Assembly (NCBI GenBank): GCA_903885565.1
Contig: CAISJI010000044.1
Location: forward strand, 1 to 55,982
Length of the DNA: 55,982 nucleotides
Source of the DNA: an uncultured Planctomycetaceae bacterium
Lineage (GTDB): Bacteria; Planctomycetota; Planctomycetia; Pirellulales; UBA1268
Reading direction: 5' to 3'
Below are positions 25,605 to 32,919 of this stretch, piece after piece; positions within the stretch are counted from its first letter, which is position 1, and each line of letters opens with the position of its first letter. Made by a program: the position numbers and the translations under genes. Under the pieces are notes generated by a model that had not been told where the DNA came from, made no database searches, and saw nothing but the letters and a program-made list of their open reading frames with translations.

Positions 25605-27083
25605 ATGTCCCAGGCAGGCATCAACTCTTCCCAAGACATTCGCGCCATCGTCCAGCAGGTGATTGCGGAATTGCGCGGCGCCAGCGCGCCGGGCGCCCCC
25701 GTCCCCTCATTGAGCCCAGTTGCGCCGGTTTCGTTCGCCGGCCGGCATGGCATCTTCGCCAGCGTCGACGAGGCAGTGCGGGCCTCGCAGGAGGCGTTTG
25801 AGCAGCTGGAGAAGCTGGGGCTGGAGGGGCGACGCAAGGCGATCGCCCACATCCGCCGCATCTCGATTGACGACTCCGCCGAACTGGGCCGGATGGAGTT
25901 TGAAGAGACGAAAATCGGTCGGCTGGAACACAAGATCGAGAAATTGAAGGTGCTCGGCGAGCGGTCGCCGGGAGTCGAATTTCTCACCAGCGAAGTCTTC
26001 AGCGGTGACCACGGCCTCGCCGTGATCGAGCACGCTCCCTTCGGCGTTATCGGCGCGATCACGCCCGTTACCCACTCGCTGCCTACGATCACCGGCAACG
26101 CCGTGAGCATGATCGCGGGAGGTAACACCGTCGTCGTGAATCCGCATCCCAGCGGAAAGCGGGTGGCCGCCGAGGGCGTGCGGCGTTTCAATCAGGCGAT
26201 CCAGCGGGACATCGGCATCGACAATCTCATCGCCCTGATCGCCGAGCCGACACTCGATACTGCCGCAGAACTGTTCAATCATCGCGGTGTGAAGCTGATC
26301 TGCGTCACCGGCGGACCGGCTGTCGCCCGTGCGGCGCTGCAATCGAGCAAGCGGGCGATCGTGGCCGGCCCCGGCAATCCGCCCGTGGTGGTCGACGAGA
26401 CGGCTGACCTCGACCGCGCAGCCCGGTCGATCATCTATGGCGCCGCCTACGACAACAATCTGTTGTGTATCGCCGAGAAGCAGGTTTTCGTGGTGGCCAG
26501 CGTGTTTGACCGGATGATGGAAGCGATGGAGCGGGCCGGCGCACTGCGGCTCTCCGCGCCACAGGTCGATCGGCTCACCCAGCGAGCAATCGTGATGGTG
26601 GGCGAGGGAGCCCACCGGCACCCCGCTCCCTGCAAGGACCTGCTCGGGCAGGATGCCTCCGTGCTGGCTGAGGCGGCGGGGGCTGCCGGCCGCGCCGGGC
26701 TGGAGCTGGTCTTCGGTGAGACCGACGTCAGCAATCCGTTTGTGCCCACGGAGCAGATGATGCCCTTTCTACCCTTTGTGCGTTGCCAGAATGCCGATGA
26801 GGCGATCCACCGGGCGCACGAGAGCGAGCACGGCTTCCGCCACACCGCGATCATCCATTCCCACAACGTCCGCAACATGACCAGGATGGGCCGGTTGCTC
26901 GACACGACGCTGTTTGTCAAAAACGGCGCCAGCGTCGCGGGACTGGGTCTGGGAGGGGAGGGATATATCTCCTTCTCGATCGCCACGCCGACCGGCGAAG
27001 GTGTGACCACACCGCTGACATTCACCCGGCAGCGGCGCTGCACGCTCGTCGATGATCTCCGCATCCTCGGCTCTCCGGAATGA
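25605..27083 (+). CDS. CoA-acylating aldehyde dehydrogenase, microcompartment type (PduP-like)
   Basis: The 492-residue enzyme oxidises an aldehyde to acyl-CoA with NAD+ and CoA. The catalytic cysteine is C288 in DNNLLCIAEKQVF. Family segments include PFGVIGAITPVTHSLPTITG, AGGNTVVVNPHPSG, CVTGGPAVARAALQSSKRA and GPGNPPVVVDETADL. Residues 7-25 (NSSQDIRAIVQQVIAELRG) form an amphipathic helix followed by a Pro/Ala-rich linker, an N-terminal encapsulation peptide. In this locus the substrate is likely lactaldehyde, or propionaldehyde if it comes from propanediol; the sequence cannot decide. No diol dehydratase or glycyl radical enzyme is present, so the aldehyde must come from the aldolase. Confidence 0.95.
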   Translation: MSQAGINSSQDIRAIVQQVIAELRGASAPGAPVPSLSPVAPVSFAGRHGIFASVDEAVRASQEAFEQLEKLGLEGRRKAIAHIRRISIDDSAELGRMEFEETKIGRLEHKIEKLKVLGERSPGVEFLTSEVFSGDHGLAVIEHAPFGVIGAITPVTHSLPTITGNAVSMIAGGNTVVVNPHPSGKRVAAEGVRRFNQAIQRDIGIDNLIALIAEPTLDTAAELFNHRGVKLICVTGGPAVARAALQSSKRAIVAGPGNPPVVVDETADLDRAARSIIYGAAYDNNLLCIAEKQVFVVASVFDRMMEAMERAGALRLSAPQVDRLTQRAIVMVGEGAHRHPAPCKDLLGQDASVLAEAAGAAGRAGLELVFGETDVSNPFVPTEQMMPFLPFVRCQNADEAIHRAHESEHGFRHTAIIHSHNVRNMTRMGRLLDTTLFVKNGASVAGLGLGGEGYISFSIATPTGEGVTTPLTFTRQRRCTLVDDLRILGSPE

Positions 27084-27139
27084 ACCGGCTGCGTCTGGCT
27101 CTCCAGTTCGTCCATCGATCCCCCCCCAGAACCACTCTC

Positions 27140-27424
27140 ATGCAACTTGCCCGGATCATCGGCACTGTCACTGCCACGGTGAAGCACCGCTCGCTGGAGC
27201 GCGCCAAGCTCGTGGTGGTGCAGCCGCTCATGGCCGATCGGCAGTCGCCCGACGGCGATCCGCAACTGGCGATCGATCTCGTATCGGCTGGCGCCGGCGA
27301 CGTGGTCGTGATGTCGAGTGACGGCCGGCTGCTCCGCGACACTCTGGGCAGCGACACGACACCTGCCCGCTGGAGCCTGATCGGCCTTGTCGATGACCTC
27401 CCCACTGCCAGACACCCCCGGTAA
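27140..27424 (+). CDS. BMC-P (EutN/CcmL) pentameric shell protein 2
   Basis: The 94-residue protein begins MQLARIIGTVTATVKHRSLE and continues KLVVVQPLM, IDLVSAGAGDVVVMSSDG, and WSLIGLVDDL, a clear EutN/CcmL sequence. It is a vertex pentamer candidate. The ATG at 27140 gives the family N-terminus; an in-frame start 20 codons upstream adds unrelated residues. It lies between the aldehyde dehydrogenase and the RpiB-like gene, only 6 bases before the latter. Confidence 0.93.
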   Translation: MQLARIIGTVTATVKHRSLERAKLVVVQPLMADRQSPDGDPQLAIDLVSAGAGDVVVMSSDGRLLRDTLGSDTTPARWSLIGLVDDLPTARHPR

Positions 27425-27430
27425 CCCCAT

Positions 27431-28225
27431 ATGGCCGCTGCCCCCTTCACGCCTGAGATGATTGCCGGAGTGGTCCGGGAGGTGTTGCGTCGCATCCGCG
27501 CCGAAGCGCCGGCCACCGGCGGGTCGATCGTTTCAGCCACCCCGTCTCCCCCCGCGTCGCCGGCTCCCCCGGCCGCCGCTGCTGCGCCAGCATCTGGCGG
27601 CAGTCTCCTCGCCGAGAAAGTGGTGACCGCTGCCCTGCTGGCCCGCCTGCCGGTCGATATCCGCAGTGTGCTCGTGCGGGCCGATGCGGTGCTCACTCCC
27701 TCGGCACGCGATCAGGCTCGGGAGATGGGGATTGAAGTGGTTCGGTCGCAGGCGGAGCAAACCTCGCCTCGCCCCGGGCAGGTGCCCGCCTCTCCGCGTC
27801 CCTTCGTCGTGGCCTATGCCGACTGCCAAGGGGATGTGGGCGCTCGCTGTGCAGGAATCGTTCGTGCCGTGCGGGGAGCGCAGCAGCTGCCCGCTTCGGG
27901 GCTCGCCGATGTGGTGGGGGCTCTGGCCAGCCATGCCTTGGGCGACGGGGCCAGAGGAGTGCTCCTCACCAGCCGGCCGCACGCCGCCACGGCGCTTGCC
28001 AACCGCTCGAAGAGCCTGCGGGCCGTCACGGCCCGCGATCCGGCGACTCTGCTGGCGGCCGCGAGTGAGTGCGCGGCCAACCTGCTGGTGATCAACCCTC
28101 GCGAGCTGTCGGCCTTTCACTGCGAGCGGTTAGCCCGAGAACTTTCTCGAGCGAACTGGGGCGACCCTCCGCCGGAACTCTCCGCCGCCCCCGCTCCCTG
28201 TGCCTGCTCGTCCCACCCCCACTGA
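27431..28225 (+). CDS. Unknown microcompartment protein: encapsulation helix, TPSARD module, degenerate RpiB-like domain
   Basis: I do not recognise a characterised function for this 264-residue protein. Residues 5-24, PFTPEMIAGVVREVLRRIRA, resemble the terminal helices of the other cargo proteins, then a Pro/Ala linker follows. Residues 57-105 contain RADAVLTPSARDQAREMGIE, similar to segments near the start of EutQ and EutT. Residues about 127-242 align by eye with the C-terminal half of ribose 5-phosphate isomerase B (GARGVLLTSRPHAATALANR for the usual ICGTGVGISIAANK, then RAV, ANLLVINPREL). The RpiB catalytic cysteine and HND motif are missing, so isomerase activity is doubtful. The tail is Pro/Ala/Cys-rich. 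It is flanked by two BMC-P genes, so a place inside the shell is likely. Confidence 0.8.
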   Translation: MAAAPFTPEMIAGVVREVLRRIRAEAPATGGSIVSATPSPPASPAPPAAAAAPASGGSLLAEKVVTAALLARLPVDIRSVLVRADAVLTPSARDQAREMGIEVVRSQAEQTSPRPGQVPASPRPFVVAYADCQGDVGARCAGIVRAVRGAQQLPASGLADVVGALASHALGDGARGVLLTSRPHAATALANRSKSLRAVTARDPATLLAAASECAANLLVINPRELSAFHCERLARELSRANWGDPPPELSAAPAPCACSSHPH

Positions 28226-28280
28226 CTTGCTCCTCCCCCCTTCTTCTTTCCTCCCCCCTTCCCGCCGCGGACCCCATCCC

Positions 28281-28589
28281 ATGCGACTCGGAAAAACCAT
28301 CGGCACGGTCACGCTTGTCGAGGCCCATCCCTCGCTGCGGGGCGGGAGCCTGCGGATGGTGGTTCCGCTGGCTGCCAGTGATCTCGAAGCTGGAGATGGT
28401 CCGGCGGAGCCGCTGGTCGCCTGGGACGACCTCGGTGCCGGCGACGGCCAGCTTGTGGCCTTCAGCGAAGCGGGCGAAGCGGCCCAGCCCTTTTACCCCG
28501 ATGAAAAACCGATCGATGCCTACGTGGCGGCGATCATCGACCGACTCGACATCCCTCAGCCGGGAAAGCACCCCCGGAGGACCGCATAA
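28281..28589 (+). CDS. BMC-P (EutN/CcmL) pentameric shell protein 3
   Basis: The 102-residue protein begins MRLGKTIGTVTLVEAHPSLR and has LRMVVPLAA, VAWDDLGAGDGQLVAFSEAG and IDAYVAAIIDRLDIP, matching EutN/CcmL. It differs from the other two BMC-P proteins by an inserted segment (ASDLEAGDGPAE) before the GAGDGQ loop and by a YVAAIIDRLD ending. The upstream gap is pyrimidine-rich with no clear Shine-Dalgarno sequence. Three different vertex proteins are usual for PVM loci. The aldolase gene follows after 129 bases in which no clear promoter pair could be confirmed. Confidence 0.92.
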   Translation: MRLGKTIGTVTLVEAHPSLRGGSLRMVVPLAASDLEAGDGPAEPLVAWDDLGAGDGQLVAFSEAGEAAQPFYPDEKPIDAYVAAIIDRLDIPQPGKHPRRTA

Positions 28590-28718
28590 CCGACGCAGTT
28601 CGTCCAGCCGGCACAACCGAAACCCAAGATAATCTTTGCGTGAATTGCCCACCGCCCTGAATCGAAAAAGTGATCCATAATCGTTACGAAGTCCCCAGAC
28701 GCACGGAGACACACCACC

Positions 28719-29636
28719 ATGGCCCTCAAACCCACCTCAACCATGTCCACCAAACCGCTTTCCCAGCTCAAGGAAGAAATCTGCGATATCGGCCGGCGCA
28801 TCTACAACAAAGGCTTTGCGGCCGGGAACGATGGCAACATCTCATTCCGACTCGGCCCCAATGAGGTGCTCTGCACCCCCACCATGATCTCCAAGGGGTT
28901 CATGAAGCCGAGCGATCTGTGCATCGTCGACATGGAAGGCAATCAGATCTCTGGCAACCGCAAGCGGTCGAGCGAGATCCTTCTCCATCTGACGATCATG
29001 AAGGAACGGCCCGAAATCAACAGTGTCGTCCACTGCCATCCGCCGCACGCAACTGCGTTCGCCGTGGCCCGCGAACCGATCCCGCAGTGCGTGCTGCCGG
29101 AGGTGGAGGTGTTTCTCGGCGACATTCCGATCACCCGCTACGAAACTCCGGGCGGCCAGAAGTTTGCCGACACCGTGAAGCCCTATGTGAAGAACGCCAA
29201 CGTTCTGATCCTGGCCAACCACGGCACTGTCAGCTTCGGCGAGACGGTGGAAAAGGCCTACTGGTGGACCGAGATTCTCGACGCCTACTGCCGCATCCTC
29301 ATGCTCGCCAAGGACCTCGGGCGCGTCACCTACCTTTCGTCGCAGGAGACCAAGGAACTGCTTGATCTCAAGCAGAAGTGGGGCTATTCCGACCCGCGTT
29401 TGGAAAAGAACATGGAGAACTGCGACATCTGCGCCAACGATGTGTTTCGCTCCAGTTGGGGCAACACCGGCGTCAACCGCAAGGCGTTCGATGCGCCTCC
29501 TCCGATGGGCGTCGGCTCGCAGCCTGTCTCCCCGGCTCCGGTCGCTCAAGCTTCTCCGGCCACAGTCGACTACGACACCATCGTGAAGGCGGTCACAGAG
29601 CAGGTTTGCCGGGAACTGGGCATCACGGCCGCCTGA
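28719..29636 (+). CDS. Class II (zinc) aldolase, fuculose/rhamnulose 1-phosphate type, with C-terminal encapsulation helix
   Basis: The 305-residue protein has the class II aldolase/adducin fold: IYNKGFAAGNDGNISFRLG, LCTPTMISKGFMKPSDLCIV, KRSSEILLHLTIMKERPEIN with the catalytic glutamate region, zinc histidines in VVHCHPPHATAFAV, and a third in LILANHGTVSFGETVEKAYW. It should cleave L-fuculose or L-rhamnulose 1-phosphate to dihydroxyacetone phosphate and L-lactaldehyde, feeding the aldehyde dehydrogenase. After the core comes a Cys-containing stretch (NCDICANDVF), a Pro/Ala linker and a terminal helix, DYDTIVKAVTEQVCRELGIT, a C-terminal encapsulation peptide. GGAGAC precedes the ATG at 28719; a second ATG eight codons later is possible. 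Confidence 0.93.
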   Translation: MALKPTSTMSTKPLSQLKEEICDIGRRIYNKGFAAGNDGNISFRLGPNEVLCTPTMISKGFMKPSDLCIVDMEGNQISGNRKRSSEILLHLTIMKERPEINSVVHCHPPHATAFAVAREPIPQCVLPEVEVFLGDIPITRYETPGGQKFADTVKPYVKNANVLILANHGTVSFGETVEKAYWWTEILDAYCRILMLAKDLGRVTYLSSQETKELLDLKQKWGYSDPRLEKNMENCDICANDVFRSSWGNTGVNRKAFDAPPPMGVGSQPVSPAPVAQASPATVDYDTIVKAVTEQVCRELGITAA

Positions 29637-29729
29637 GCCGAAGGCATACGTATCGTTCCTCCCGGACTATTTCCCCGGGGGAAGAGAGGACACTCCTCTG
29701 CTTTTTCTCTCGACAGGAGTTTGCAACAG

Positions 29730-30677
29730 ATGAAGGTCGGAATCATCGGCGGCGGCGGCATCGTAGGATCCTCGGCGGGCTTTGCCCTCCAACTCGGTGG
29801 GATTGTCCACGAGATCGTGTTGGTCGATGCCAATGCCGAACTGGCTGACGGACAGGCGCTCGACATGCTGCACGGCACGGCCGCGATCGCCGATCAATCG
29901 ATTCATGCCGGCGGCTACGCCGACCTGATCGACGCCGATCTGATCTGCATCACGGCGGGTCTGCGGCGCAAGCCGGATGAAAGCCGGCTGGCGTTGATCA
30001 ATCGCAACGTGGAACTCTTCGGCTCCATCCTCGCCACGATCAAATCGACCGGCCACCGCCCCGACGCGATCGTGCTGGTGGTGAGCAATCCGGTCGACAT
30101 TCTCACCTTCCTGGCCGACCGGGAACTGGGCCTGCCGAAGGGGCGAGTGATCGGCCTGGGCACGCTCCTCGACACGCTCAGATTCCGGAGCCTGTTGGCC
30201 ATGAGTCTCCAGTGCCCCGCCACGCAGGTGCAGGCGATGATCCTTGGCGAACATGGCGACAGCATGGTGCCGGTCTGGAGCAGTGCCAGCATTGCCGGCC
30301 TGCCGCTGGAGAAATATCCCGGCTACACGGCCAAGCTGGGGGCCGACGTCTTCCAGCGGGCCAAGACCAGCGGCGCCGAGATGATCAAGAAGAAGACCGG
30401 AGCGGGGTTTGCCGTCGGCGTTTCGATCGCCGAGGTGATCCACTCGATCGCGCTCGACAGCAAGCGGATCCTGCCGGTCTCAACGGCCTTTGTTGGCTCT
30501 GGCGGGGCCTACGGCCTCCGCGATGTGGCGATTTCGGTTCCCACGCAGGTGGGCCGGGCGGGTGCCGAGCGAATCCTTGAAATCGATCTCTGGCCCAAAG
30601 AACTCCAGGCGCTCAAGCGTTCGGCCGGCGTCCTGCAGGAAACACTCGGGCAGGTATTCGGCGGCAAGCCGAGCTGA
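29730..30677 (+). CDS. Lactate/malate dehydrogenase family enzyme of the microcompartment operon
   Basis: The 315-residue NAD-dependent enzyme starts KVGIIGGGGIVGSSAGFALQ (Rossmann loop), with D33 in VLVDANAEL favouring NAD. The catalytic histidine is in ILGEHGDSMVPVWS, and the substrate-binding arginine region is DTLRFRSLLA. At the specificity position where lactate dehydrogenases have Gln (Q102) this protein has Arg80, as malate dehydrogenases do (AGLRRKPDESR). So lactate as the substrate, although often annotated in these loci, is not assured. A job in recycling NADH from the aldehyde dehydrogenase is likely. The ATG at 29730 has AGGAG 10 bases upstream. No encapsulation helix is visible. 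It is the last gene of the locus. Confidence 0.9.
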   Translation: MKVGIIGGGGIVGSSAGFALQLGGIVHEIVLVDANAELADGQALDMLHGTAAIADQSIHAGGYADLIDADLICITAGLRRKPDESRLALINRNVELFGSILATIKSTGHRPDAIVLVVSNPVDILTFLADRELGLPKGRVIGLGTLLDTLRFRSLLAMSLQCPATQVQAMILGEHGDSMVPVWSSASIAGLPLEKYPGYTAKLGADVFQRAKTSGAEMIKKKTGAGFAVGVSIAEVIHSIALDSKRILPVSTAFVGSGGAYGLRDVAISVPTQVGRAGAERILEIDLWPKELQALKRSAGVLQETLGQVFGGKPS

Positions 30678-30721
30678 TCTGCTTACGGCTGAGTGAATCG
30701 CAGGAGCCGCTGCGAGGTCTG

Positions 30722-32644
30722 CTATATACCCACGTTCTGCAGGGCGACCATCTCGGCATATCGGCCACCAAGGGCGAGCAGTTCGTCGTGCGTGCCCACC
30801 TCGGCAATTCTGCCCCCCTCCATGACAACAATGCGGTCGGCATGCCTGACTGTGCTGAGCCGGTGGGCGATCACAAAACTGGTCCGGTCACGCAGCAGGG
30901 TTTCGAGGCTCTGCTGAATCATTCGCTCGCTCTCGCTGTCGAGATTGCTGGTGGCCTCGTCGAGAATGAGGATCCGCGCATGGGCGAGAATGGCACGGGC
31001 AATCGCCAGACGCTGCCGCTGGCCCCCGCTGATGCGCACTCCGCGCTCGCCGACCAGCGTGTCGTAGCCCTCCGGAAAATCCCGAATGAATTCGGCTGCG
31101 TTGGCCGCCCGGGCGGCCGCCTCTACCTCCTCCCGCGACGCCTGCCGCCGGGCGTAGGCGATGTTTTCCTCCACCGTGCCATCAAACAAAAACACATCCT
31201 GCTCCACGATCCCCAGCATCCGGCGGTAGCTCTCCACATCGATTGAGCGCAGATCACGTCCGTCGAGGGAAACTGATCCGACCGTGGGGTCGTAGAAGCG
31301 GGCCACCAGATTGCAGAGCGTCGTTTTACCGGAGCCGCTGGGCCCCACCAGCGCGATCGTCTCTCCAGCCAGCACGTCGAGCGTGATGCCATGGAGCACA
31401 TCCGCCTCGCAGCCGGGATAGCGGAACGATATGTCATTCAGAGTCAGCCTGCCGCGCACATCTTCGCGCCGCAGTTGCACGGCTCCCGGTGCCGGAGGCA
31501 TCTCGCGGGGCTCTGCCAGAATGTCAAGCACTCGATCAAACCCAGCCAACTGGGCCTGCATGGCGGTGAGCGAGTTGGCGATCAGGGCCACCGGCTCCAG
31601 CAGCATCGCCATGAAGATCATGAACATCACGAGGTCTCCAGGAGTGAGCACTCCGTTGACCACCCGGATACCGCCATAGACCAGCAGTGCTCCGGTGGCT
31701 CCTGGCAGCACCAGATCCCAAAAACTTTCCACATATCGGGCCCAGCGCCATTCCAGCATCTCCAGCCGGATCAGAAAATGGTTGCCACGCACATAGCGGG
31801 CCGCCTCGCGCAGTTGCCGGCCGAAGGATCGCACCACCCGCATGCCACCAAAAACCTCAGTGGCCCGGGCATCGATCTCTTCCCGCTGGCTGTGTACTTC
31901 ACGATGGAGGGGACGCAGCCGATGATTCCAAATCCAGCGGGAAATAACGACAGCCGGGACCAGCAGCAGGGCGAAGAGGAGCAGACGCCAGTCGATCCAC
32001 GCCAAGACGATCAGTCCCCCCAGAAACTGGACCACCGCCCGCCACGGGTTGAAGAGCATGCTGAACACCAAAAACCCCACGCCGCCTGCATCGACCCGCA
32101 GCACGCTTGCCGCCCCGCCAGCCCGCAGGGCATAGATCCGGTTGAGCGGCAGATGCGCCGCATGCTCAAAAACCTGCTTTTGCAACCGGGACTGCACCCT
32201 CTTGCTCACCCGCGTCACCAACCAGCGTCCGGAGATGGACAGCACCACCCCCAGCACCGCCACGGTGAACACTCCGATTGCCAGGGCAATCAACTGCGTC
32301 TGGGGGCTCGCGGGAATCGGGAGCCACGAGGGTAACCAGGCCGGGAGGGGCCGGCCCAGCACCACGTTGTCGACGGCGATCTTCGTGGCAGCCGGTGGCG
32401 TCAACTTCAGCAGCGTGGCGCTGGTGCCAAGCACGAGACCACCGATGAGCGACGTCCAGTTTCCCCGCAGCACCAGTGCCAACTGCCGGTAGAGTTCCCA
32501 CAGCGAACGCTGCCGGACCCCCGCCGCGCCGCTGTCCCGCCCGCGGCGCCGCTTGGCCATATCGATATCGATCCGTTGCCGCAGCCCCGCACGGCTGTAG
32601 CGGTCAAACCGGATACGACTTCCCTCGCGCGGATCATAGCTCAA
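30722..32644 (-). CDS. ABC transporter, exporter type (transmembrane and ATPase domains fused)
   Basis: The 640-residue half-transporter has a basic N-terminus, then six predicted membrane segments between about residues 60 and 345 (for example LIALAIGVFTVAVLGVVLSI and LLLFALLLVPAVVISRWIW). The nucleotide-binding domain has Walker A GPSGSGKTTL, Q-loop IVEQDVFLFDG, signature RISGGQRQRLAIARA, Walker B ILILDEATSNLDSE and the H-loop IAHRLSTVRHADRI. It belongs to the MsbA/lipid A exporter-like group and would work as a dimer in the inner membrane. The substrate cannot be read. It converges with the microcompartment operon (44-base gap) and diverges from the MBOAT gene, so a link to surface polysaccharide or lipid export is possible. 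Confidence 0.93.
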   Translation of the reverse strand: MSYDPREGSRIRFDRYSRAGLRQRIDIDMAKRRRGRDSGAAGVRQRSLWELYRQLALVLRGNWTSLIGGLVLGTSATLLKLTPPAATKIAVDNVVLGRPLPAWLPSWLPIPASPQTQLIALAIGVFTVAVLGVVLSISGRWLVTRVSKRVQSRLQKQVFEHAAHLPLNRIYALRAGGAASVLRVDAGGVGFLVFSMLFNPWRAVVQFLGGLIVLAWIDWRLLLFALLLVPAVVISRWIWNHRLRPLHREVHSQREEIDARATEVFGGMRVVRSFGRQLREAARYVRGNHFLIRLEMLEWRWARYVESFWDLVLPGATGALLVYGGIRVVNGVLTPGDLVMFMIFMAMLLEPVALIANSLTAMQAQLAGFDRVLDILAEPREMPPAPGAVQLRREDVRGRLTLNDISFRYPGCEADVLHGITLDVLAGETIALVGPSGSGKTTLCNLVARFYDPTVGSVSLDGRDLRSIDVESYRRMLGIVEQDVFLFDGTVEENIAYARRQASREEVEAAARAANAAEFIRDFPEGYDTLVGERGVRISGGQRQRLAIARAILAHARILILDEATSNLDSESERMIQQSLETLLRDRTSFVIAHRLSTVRHADRIVVMEGGRIAEVGTHDELLALGGRYAEMVALQNVGI

Positions 32645-32919
32645 GCTGCGCGTCCTCTGAAGTCACCGACCTCTTGGCCTGCCACCGTAGGCCAGACGAA
32701 AAGTCTTTGCAATAAATCACACCAGACCTCAGTATAGCGAAAACGGTTCTCGGCCGCACCCTGTGGTCCGCATCCAAAGGATCCCAAGATACGATCGCAC
32801 CTCCCCTCACAGACCCGTACTAACCACAAGGATTTCCGGACTCGCCCGCACTCAAAAAGGGGTGTTGGCGATCGTGGCATCAGCTTCTGTGAGGCTGCGC
32901 CACCGAAGACAAGCCACCC

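Noticed and set aside
28645..28681. Internal promoter before the aldolase (TTGCCC and CATAAT)
   Set aside because: The spacing is 25 bases, too long for a sigma-70 promoter.
21438..30677. B12-dependent or glycyl-radical propanediol microcompartment
   Set aside because: No diol dehydratase, glycyl radical enzyme, activase or cobalamin genes are present; the aldolase supplies the aldehyde.
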